This document shows positions 22,101-64,000 of a DNA stretch of 64,000 nt, one piece after another. The DNA is taken from contig NC_060252.1 of NCBI RefSeq assembly GCF_921293095.1, positions 5,642,001-5,706,000 of the forward strand, read 5' to 3'. The stretch comes from Ischnura elegans (taxonomy: Eukaryota; Arthropoda; Insecta; Odonata; Coenagrionidae). The notes under the pieces are model-generated. The model saw only the letters and a program-made list of their open reading frames with translations, was not told where the DNA came from and ran no database searches. How positions within the stretch are numbered: the stretch's first letter is position 1; each line of letters starts with the position of its first letter. Made by a program: the position numbers and the translations under genes.

Positions 22101-25011
22101 TAACACCAGCATTACATGATGTGCTTTTCACAATTTCGTCCGTTTTTCAAAATTTTTGGGAATGTTGAAAGGAAATGCATGTATCAATGCATCCATTGCA
22201 CTAGGCAAGGCATGAGAAAGCTACTAGAGCGGATGAACTCGCCAAGATTTAATAGCCATTGTTAATTGGATAAAACAGCATGCATATATTCCAAGAAATG
22301 GACCCATGGCTTACAATCGTACAGAGCTAGCTCCCTCTGACGTAAATATACTTCTTCTTTCCAGATGTTTGGCCAGCAAAAGCCTGGAAAACTTTTCTCT
22401 TCTGAAACCAGAAATGCCTTCTTTGATCATCTCTAATCTTTCCCACTGTAAACTTTTGACTCATTTGTCAATGGACTGCATTTTATATGAAATGTAATTG
22501 CTCAAAGTTAGTGATGATTACAGATGCTGGTAGATGATAGGAACTTAAGTTTGCTTTGATCAGCTCCTCTGCCTTAGTCCTTGCAAGGCGATGAAGAAGT
22601 CATTTTGCAGTCAGGGTCCTATGTATGGTGACAAAGATACCAAGATCAAGGCTTTCTGTATGGGCCCCTCGTTACTTGGACGGCTCTGAGCCATCTGTTG
22701 GATTTCCCTTTGGGTAAAAACTAACATTACATAAAATCAAAATGTTTGGAGGGTACCACTTGGTACAAGTATATTGTTATATTAATAAGCAAAGGTGCAT
22801 CTACTTAAAACTCTGTATTGAAATACAATTTAGTTTTTACTTTGAGCCTATATTTGGGGGAGGCGTTTGGAAGGCCAAGGGGATACATATTCTCCCCCAC
22901 ATCCTGCAGTTGAACCCTCTCCCCAAACCCTTGTTTGAAACCTAAACATACCAGTCTCTCTGAGCACTTCAGCCAATGAGTAACCTTTTATTCAAGGGCT
23001 TTATTTGCATCAACTAAGTGATCTGATTCTGAGAGACATACTATAGTGTCTGCTTTATCAAGACAGTTCACACTAATTAGAGGGCTTGAAGAGCAAGCTA
23101 TCTGTTCCAAAAAAAATGGCTTTAGTATGAATCCTCCCTCTTGGTATGACGTACCACCTTTATTATATTCTCTTCCCATTTATAGTGTGAAGTAGCAATC
23201 CTTAATTAATTTGATTCAGCTCTTATTGCCCTGTCAGGCAATATTTTCACTGTAACGTACATGTATGCTTATTTTCTTATACATCTAATTATTTGATGCG
23301 TGCTCCTATTATTGAAGGTAAGATCACCAATGTTGGCTCATTACATGGACAGAAAGTATGTTGGCTATAAATATATAGCCTATTACCCAAGGTGTGTTCA
23401 TGTTAGGAAATTCAAGGTTTTTAAAGTTCATTACTTTTATAAATTCATAATAATTACTGATAATGTTTAGCATTGTGAAACAGAAGTCCTACATGTTTTG
23501 TACCCATGCTGTTTTGTGTCTATGAAAGCCTAAGCACCGATGCTGAGGAGTATTCCTCCCACAGCTATCTGCTCTTTCCCATCTCCATTAGAATCCATAT
23601 TATGAACGGTTTCTGTGGACTGGAAAACTATTGAAGTGCAGGGGCATACTATAATGTGCAAGGTTTTAAAAATATCCAGATGTTATGTACAGACGGCACT
23701 ACTCATATTTATCACTACATGTGGGTGAGTTAGTACAGATATAGTCAGCTCTTTTACATATTATGCCCACTGAATGGGAAAGTACCTCTGGAGGCCATGA
23801 TTTGAATCCCTCTCTAAGAAGGTAGGGCTACTTACTTCTAAATCGCAGCTCTGTTACAGTTGTAGCCTTACTTACTCTGCTTGAACCCATCCACTGCAAC
23901 AGTTAGCATGCCATTTGATCTTGAAAAATCACTCCATATGCCTTTGAGAAGATTCTGGTTGACATAATTGTCGCAGATGATGGTATGCGGTATAAATCCT
24001 ATTTGAACCTTGGTCAAAATGAAAAATTGACTTCCTTTGTATTATGAAGGGGGGAAAAGTAACTGGTATGTAATTTGGTATATTCTAAATTTGGCTTGGT
24101 TGGGTCATAAATAAAACAACAGAAAGAGATCAATTAATTTCTCTCAAAACTATTAATGGTTTTACTTAAATCCTTGTCAAGCAATTCTGCAAAATGCTTT
24201 TTACTGTGAAAGAATAATACTCTCACTAAAAGTATTAACTTTCTTTTGATTCCCTTATCGATCGTCATCAGTGCAGTAAACAGAAATTTTAATGCAAGAC
24301 GATCATTTCTGTGAAGTGCAAACATTTTTATATCAAATTGTACCAACTGTTGGGATGGAAAGATTTTTTTTTAAATTGTTAATTTTTGAAGGTTTGAAAT
24401 CCAGCAAGTATTTTCGTACTGCCCTTTGTAGAACATCCTAACTGAGATGCTCCTCTTATTCTGTGCGAAAGAGAATATTAATTCTTTACTCTATATACTA
24501 AATACAACACATGTTTACTTATAATAAATATTGTCAGCATTCATTTGTTAAATTTATATTTTACACAGTGTGGTCACCAAGGTGATGATCAGTTATAAAT
24601 TTCATTACGAGTACATCATACATATGTATATACATTAAAAATCCGAGGTAGGGTTTGTTTTACATTTAGGGTGCATTCAAAGACACTTCAATGCTGCCCA
24701 ATCTCATTTTCGGTTTTCACCAAGAGGTTAACATAAGATGACATCTTCTGGAAGTGAGATGGAATGTTTTAAGATCTTTCATTGAAATCTGTTGCCAGCA
24801 CTGCTCTCTCTGCCTAACTCTATTTCGACGGCAGCAATGTCAGTGAAATTGGTATCACACACTAAATATGTAATCCTGTGGTTGCTAGGAAACATTCATT
24901 TGATTTATGTACAGTGTTAATTCTTATATAAAATTGTTTTCACATATATACATATATATTTATACATTCGTTTCTTATAATAAAGCATTATTTTTTTAAC
25001 TTACAGTCTTT

Positions 25012-25017
25012 TATTGG
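25012..25017 (-). terminator. Candidate poly(A) signal of the ABTB2-like gene
   Basis: AATAAA on the minus strand, the first canonical hexamer I see downstream of the stop at 25682. It would give a 3' untranslated region of about 0.7 kb. Support is the motif and position only. Confidence 0.35.
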
Positions 25018-25681
25018 TATAAATAAATCACTGGATAAGAAGCCTCTCCCTCTGAATGAGTTATGTAATGTTTGGCCTCACTCTGGGATGCCCTTCGGCA
25101 TCAGATATTTCTATCGCAGCAAGCATCCTTATGGTGTTACATGCTATGCGCCACGTGAATGATGAACCAGAGTAATAGCCACTGCAATAACGCTCATTTT
25201 CAACATTATTTCATCATGAAGAGATGTTTAAAAATAATTAATGAATTATAGCGGTAAAATATTTGTACTCACTTTCATCAGACCAATAGAGCCAAGTTCT
25301 ACGAGACACAGGCGTGACAAGAAGTGAAATGTGAACTCCGCACTCTAGTGTCTGAGGGTGGTCTGGCATTACTTGCAGCTTGAAAAAGTTTCAGGGCCCT
25401 TGATTTCACTGGGATGTAGAACCTAGGTAGCCCAACCCTGGCTCCATAATTCTCTCAGCACTTGCTGATTGAGGTGACTTTCCCACCTCTCATAGGACAA
25501 TGTCACAGCATTTAATTCTAGATTATAACAGAATCATACTTGGTTGGTGATCACTTTTTGCCTCGAGGTGTGGATTATGTTTCTAACATGAATTACAACT
25601 GACCAGCTCCAGGTTGAAGTGGCATTTTGATTTGTCAAGCTGGAAGTGAGTTGGGTCTCCCCTTACCATGTGTCTTTGATG

Positions 25682-63143
<37,462 letters not shown>

Positions 63144-63489
63144 CTGCACACACAACATATCAATGATCAACTCTTTCTCATGATCTCAAGAAAGTGATGC
63201 AAGTTCTGTTAGTTGTATACAGGGGCGGATCCAGGATTATTTTGGTCAAATGCAGGAGAGAGTCAGGGAAATTTTTCAAATGTAGATTGGTAATTTGATA
63301 CAGACTTGTAACTTGTCACAAAAAATAATGGCAAAGCTAACACGTTAAATTCCCACAAAGAAAGTGTATATAGTATGTACTAAAGATGATAATGCATGTA
63401 ATTTAGAAATTCCATTTGCTGAGGAACCGATGAAAGACTATTCAACACGATGACATAACTAATCAGCTACAATCAATACAAATAGTAAA

Positions 63490-63770
63490 TCTTTGTGTCC
63501 GGAGGGAATATCTGCATGTGTCCTCAAGGAGATAGCACCACAGATTGCATCATTCTTAGAGATAACATTCAAGAAGTCATTGTCTGAATGAAAGATGACA
63601 CCGAAGGAATATTACAAACATTATCCCAATATTCAAAAAGGGAAACAGACATGACTCAGGGAGCTACCTATCGTCCAATATCATTAACATCGATTATGGG
63701 CAAGATACTTGAACATATCGTTGTTAACAATATAATGACTTTCCTGGATACTGGTAATTTCTTACTGAAT
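63490..63770 (+). pseudogene. LINE reverse-transcriptase fragment, frameshifted
   Basis: One frame reads CPEGISACVLKEIAPQIASF, then a stop; a second continues YRPISLTSIMGKILEHIVVN, which is reverse-transcriptase block wording close to the LINE at 29206 (YRPISLTSI, LEHIVV). It is a decayed fragment, truncated on both sides and followed directly by the MITE at 63797. Confidence 0.7.
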
Positions 63771-63796
63771 GCAATTATTATCATCTCCACTCGCAG

Positions 63797-64000
63797 TGGC
63801 ATAATCCGGGGGCCCGGACCCCTCTCAAAATATAAAAACACAATCATTTTCCTTCATAAAAGACAAACAATTTTTTGAAAAATCATGAATTAAAAATATT
63901 TCTTTAACAAATGAAGTTTTTCGATTATGAAAAGTGGTAAAATTAATTTAAAACCCATTACTTGTTACCCTGTTTTTAAAAAATTTCCCCCCCTGGTTTT
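63797..64000 (+). mobile_element. hAT-like MITE (same family as 54382), cut by window edge
   Basis: Starts CAGTGGCATAATCCGGGGGC and follows the family body (CTTCATAAAAGACAAACAAT, AAAACCCATTACTTGTTACC, CCCCTGGTTTT). Its right end would lie just beyond 64000. Confidence 0.75.

Larger units (their letters stand above)
18252..25681. other. Region between the convergent syntaxin and ABTB2 stop codons
   Basis: 7.4 kb with no conserved exon on either strand. It should hold both 3' untranslated regions; an ATTAAA at about 18616 is a possible syntaxin poly(A) signal and an AATAAA on the minus strand at 25017-25012 is a possible ABTB2 signal. A tRNA-derived SINE lies at about 18995-19150 and a 12-bp hairpin (GATTGGTGGAG/CTCCACCAATC) at about 20660-20685. 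The remaining open frames are short and unrecognised. Confidence 0.6.
63144..64000 (-). other. ABTB2-like intron running off the right edge
   Basis: No further upstream exon is visible. It contains CAGGGGCGGATCCAGGATT at 63222 (a possible hAT-type left end with no partner found), a LINE reverse-transcriptase scrap (63490-63770) and the start of an hAT-like MITE (63797). Confidence 0.65.

Noticed and set aside
23740-23830. B-box-like GGCCATGATTTGAATCCCTC
   Set aside because: Isolated match without A box or repeat structure.

Overview
The window looks like repeat-rich nuclear DNA from an arthropod, most likely an insect. It is AT-rich, has spliced genes with short exons and long introns, and carries many transposable-element remnants. 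I found no prokaryotic operon, CRISPR array, rRNA gene or convincing functional tRNA gene. The species cannot be fixed from sequence alone.

Three conserved protein-coding genes can be assembled exon by exon with matching splice phases. (1) On the minus strand, 4278-3205, is the 5' part of NAT1/eIF4G2 (DAP5/p97), an eIF4G-related translation factor. Five exons are present and the gene runs off the left edge through a long intron. Its reading frame has no AUG in the first exon, in line with the known non-AUG initiation of this gene. (2) On the plus strand, 8265-18251, is a complete five-exon syntaxin 12/13-type endosomal Qa-SNARE of 279 residues. NAT1 and the syntaxin are head to head across about 4 kb. 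(3) On the minus strand, 63143-25682, are the last 12 exons (974 residues) of an ABTB2/BTBD11-type ankyrin-BTB protein. The gene spans more than 37 kb and its N-terminus lies beyond the right edge. The syntaxin and ABTB2 genes are tail to tail.

Most of the rest is intron or intergenic DNA loaded with mobile elements. Syntaxin intron 2 holds a piggyBac-like transposase relic, a terminal-inverted-repeat element filled with a self-complementary minisatellite, and several MITEs. Intron 3 holds an internally deleted Ty3/gypsy-type relic and a 225-bp inverted-repeat insert with hammerhead-ribozyme-like cores and 15-bp target duplications. The last ABTB2 intron (25940-37301) holds a 5'-truncated LINE with a 784-codon ORF, a TA-flanked pogo-like MITE, a 1.56-kb inverted-repeat element built on GTGGCCA motifs, and other LINE pieces. 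Other ABTB2 introns hold a solo LTR (45069-46344), an hAT-like MITE with 8-bp duplications, tRNA-derived SINEs, and a LINE nested inside an hAT-like MITE (54382-57297).

The three genes act in unrelated processes (translation control, endosomal fusion, BTB/ankyrin scaffolding), so there is no sign of a functional cluster. The most noteworthy signals are the non-AUG start of NAT1, the ribozyme-like inverted insert, the SINE/LINE pair that appears to share a 3' tail, the gypsy relic with its protease joined in frame to integrase, and an acidic insertion inside the BTB domain.
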